Source of the DNA: an uncultured Ruminococcus sp.
GTDB lineage: Bacteria; Bacillota_A; Clostridia; Oscillospirales; Ruminococcaceae
Direction: 5' to 3'
Length of the DNA: 6,910 nt
Assembly (NCBI GenBank): GCA_946629405.1
Contig: CAMOXW010000227.1
Location: 1-6,910 of the forward strand
Below are positions 5,260-6,910 of this stretch, one piece after another; position 1 is the first letter of the stretch; every line of letters starts with the position of its first letter. The notes under the pieces are model-generated. The model searched no databases, was not told the origin of the DNA, and saw only the letters and a program-made list of their open reading frames with translations. Position numbers and translations under genes: made by a program.

Positions 5260-5727
5260 ATGGAGATCAGACACTTCAATGAAAATGACGCCGCAGAGGT
5301 CTCGGCGCTTATTGCAAGGACTTTGCGGATATCGAATATCAAAGACTATCCGGCGGAGGTGATCGAACAGACGATAAACTATTTAAGCCCGGAAACGCTC
5401 ATCGGCAGAACAAGCTGGATGCACAGCTATGTTGCTGCTGACGGCGGAAGGATAGTCGGCTGCGGCTCTATCGGCCCGTACTGGGACAGGACAGACGAGA
5501 GCTGCCTTTTTACTGTATTTGTGGAGCCTGACTGTCAGGGGAAGGGCATCGGCAGGAGCATTATCGGAGCTCTTGAACAGGACGAATTCTTCCTGCGCGC
5601 ACGGCGTATAGAGATACCTGCCTAAAAGACCGCTGTCGGATTCTACATAAAAATGGGCTACGGCTACAAAAACGGCGTAGATTCTCCGGATGAAGAAGGA
5701 CATTACAGACTTGAAAAATTCCGCTGA
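5260..5727 (+). pseudogene. GNAT-family N-acetyltransferase interrupted by an in-frame stop
   Basis: The frame from ATG 5260 encodes 121 residues and then meets TAA at 5623-5625. The same frame stays open for 33 more codons to a TGA at 5725-5727, and those codons read as a normal GNAT C-terminus: GFYIKMGYGYKNG, then DEEGHYRLEKFR at the end. The intact product would be 155 residues, a usual length. Before the stop, FTVFVEP (84-90) and QGKGIG (93-98) form the acetyl-CoA-binding motif A. The truncated protein would lack the FYxKxGY segment that completes the fold and usually supplies the catalytic tyrosine. Related proteins, as I recall them, have EIPAS at the break, so a single TCA-to-TAA change explains it. 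The ribosome binding site is weak, and the gene sits 8 bases after recO. The substrate is unknown. A sequencing error is the main alternative to a real nonsense mutation. Confidence 0.85.
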
Positions 5728-5738
5728 GAAAGGAATAT

Positions 5739-6910
5739 ATGGATAAATATCTGAAAACACTTGAGCTTGATAAAATACTTGAAATGCTCGCGGAGCTGAC
5801 CTCAAACGATGAAACAAGACGGATGGCGCTTGCGCTGCGTCCGGACACTGACCTTGCTTCGGTAAGGAGGGAGTGCCTCAAGACCTCGCAGGCTTTCAGC
5901 CTTTCAGTGCAGTACGGAACGCCGCCATTCAGCAATTTCCGCGATATATGTTCATCTGCAGCGCGTGCGAGATCCGGAGCGGTGATATCTCTGCGTGACC
6001 TTATGGACATTGCCGCGATGCTTCGGCAGATAAAGGGACTTGCTGACTGGTACAGCAGGTGTGAGAACGTTGAAACAGAGCTCGACTACCTTTTTTCAAG
6101 GCTCATGCCGAATGACTGGCTCCTTGAAAAGCTGGAGCGCTCGATAATCTCAGAGACCGAGATATCCGATGCGGCAAGCCCTGAGCTCGCCGCGATCCGC
6201 CGGAAGATAAACCGCGCCGGTATGCAGCTGCGCGAAACGCTTGACAAGATGATAAAGAACAAGACCACACAGCAGTATCTGCAGGAGAGCAATGTCACTA
6301 TCCGCGACGGAAGGTTCGTGCTCCCGGTAAAGGCTGAATACCGCAGTCAGGTCGCTGGACTTATCCACGATACCTCTGCGACAGGGCAGACTCTTTTCAT
6401 TGAGCCAATGGCAATAGTTGAGGCGAATAATGATATCCGTCTGCTCGAGGGCAAGGAGCAGGAGGAGATAGAGCGTATCATACGCGAGCTTTGCGAGGAC
6501 TGCGGGGGATATGCAGATATTCTCTGTGAGGATTACCGCATCTGCACTGAGCTTAACCTTTATTTTGCAAAGTCGAATCTTGCGTCAAAGCTGAAATGCT
6601 CGCTGCCCGAGATCACTGACGACGGAAGTATGCACCTGAAAAAAGCACGTCATCCGCTTATTGACCAGAAAAAGGCAGTCCCGGTCGAGCTTTCTCTCGG
6701 AGAGGAATACCAGACGCTTATAATAACCGGTCCGAATACCGGCGGTAAGACAGTTGCCCTGAAAACCGCAGGACTTCTCAGTGCAATGACGATGTGCGGG
6801 CTTCTGATACCAGTTGCGGACGGCAGCCGTATTTCGATATTCCGCCATATACTTGCGGATATCGGCGACAGCCAGAGTATTGAGCAGAATCTTTCTACAT
6901 TCTCATCGCA
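5739..6910 (+). CDS. mutS2: MutS2, N-terminal half (runs off the window)
   Basis: The frame is open from ATG 5739 to the window end, giving 390 residues of a protein usually near 780-790. It begins MDKYLKTLELDKILEMLAEL, the typical MutS2 start, with no MutS mismatch-recognition domain. The middle is the helical lever/clamp region, including IRDGRFVLPVKAEYR and GLIHDTSATGQTLFIEP, both highly typical. The ATPase has Walker A GPNTGGKT (331-338) and the DIGDSQSIEQNLSTFS segment (374-389), holding the Walker B aspartate and the ABC-type signature. The C-terminal coiled region and Smr nuclease domain would lie beyond the window. MutS2 is linked to control of recombination and, in Bacillus, to rescue of collided ribosomes. 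AAAGGA (5729-5734) lies 4 bases before the ATG, and the acetyltransferase frame ends 11 bases upstream. Confidence 0.95.
   Translation, partial: MDKYLKTLELDKILEMLAELTSNDETRRMALALRPDTDLASVRRECLKTSQAFSLSVQYGTPPFSNFRDICSSAARARSGAVISLRDLMDIAAMLRQIKGLADWYSRCENVETELDYLFSRLMPNDWLLEKLERSIISETEISDAASPELAAIRRKINRAGMQLRETLDKMIKNKTTQQYLQESNVTIRDGRFVLPVKAEYRSQVAGLIHDTSATGQTLFIEPMAIVEANNDIRLLEGKEQEEIERIIRELCEDCGGYADILCEDYRICTELNLYFAKSNLASKLKCSLPEITDDGSMHLKKARHPLIDQKKAVPVELSLGEEYQTLIITGPNTGGKTVALKTAGLLSAMTMCGLLIPVADGSRISIFRHILADIGDSQSIEQNLSTFSS

Noticed and set aside
5383..6010. Overlapping reverse-strand open frames opposite the acetyltransferase and mutS2 start
   Set aside because: They oppose clearly recognised genes and have arginine/serine-rich, motif-free products typical of antisense shadows.

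Overview
The window looks like chromosomal DNA of a Gram-positive member of the Clostridia, most likely a Ruminococcus-like member of the Oscillospiraceae. That is an inference from three things: the housekeeping gene order, the style of the proteins (CYTH, PhoH, YbeY, Era, YqzL, RecO, MutS2), and strong sigma-A promoters in AT-rich spacers between more GC-balanced genes. I see no insertion sequence, phage gene, CRISPR array, tRNA or rRNA.

Left edge (1-312): the first 19 codons of a GAPDH gene run leftward off the window, with their ribosome binding site and a near-consensus promoter. Across the divergent spacer lies a rightward gene (313-1077) for a soluble protein shaped like a histidine-kinase core (helical dimerisation region plus GHKL ATPase fold) but without recognisable catalytic residues. 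Its promoter area carries two short perfect dyads.

Middle spacer (1078-1446): a weak possible terminator, then a textbook promoter (TTGACA, 17-base spacer, TATAAT), then a leader of about 225 bases packed with hairpins, including an unusually GC-rich block beside an AT-rich 12-bp hairpin.

Operon (1447 to the right edge, all rightward): CYTH-domain protein, PhoH-like ATPase, YbeY, Era, a 39-residue YqzL-like protein, RecO, a GNAT acetyltransferase broken by an in-frame TAA, and the first half of MutS2. Genes overlap or are separated by 60 bases or fewer, and no convincing internal terminator is visible, so the leader promoter probably serves the whole set. PhoH, YbeY and Era are tied to RNA handling and ribosome assembly. 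RecO and MutS2 act on DNA repair or recombination, and MutS2 also on stalled ribosomes in some Firmicutes. The cluster is therefore a conserved RNA/ribosome plus DNA-maintenance operon.

No previously undescribed multi-gene system is evident. The points most worth a second look are the interrupted acetyltransferase, the degenerate kinase-like protein, the structured leader with competing pairings, and the small yqzL-like gene whose ribosome binding site is partly covered by a hairpin and whose 3' end lies inside recO.
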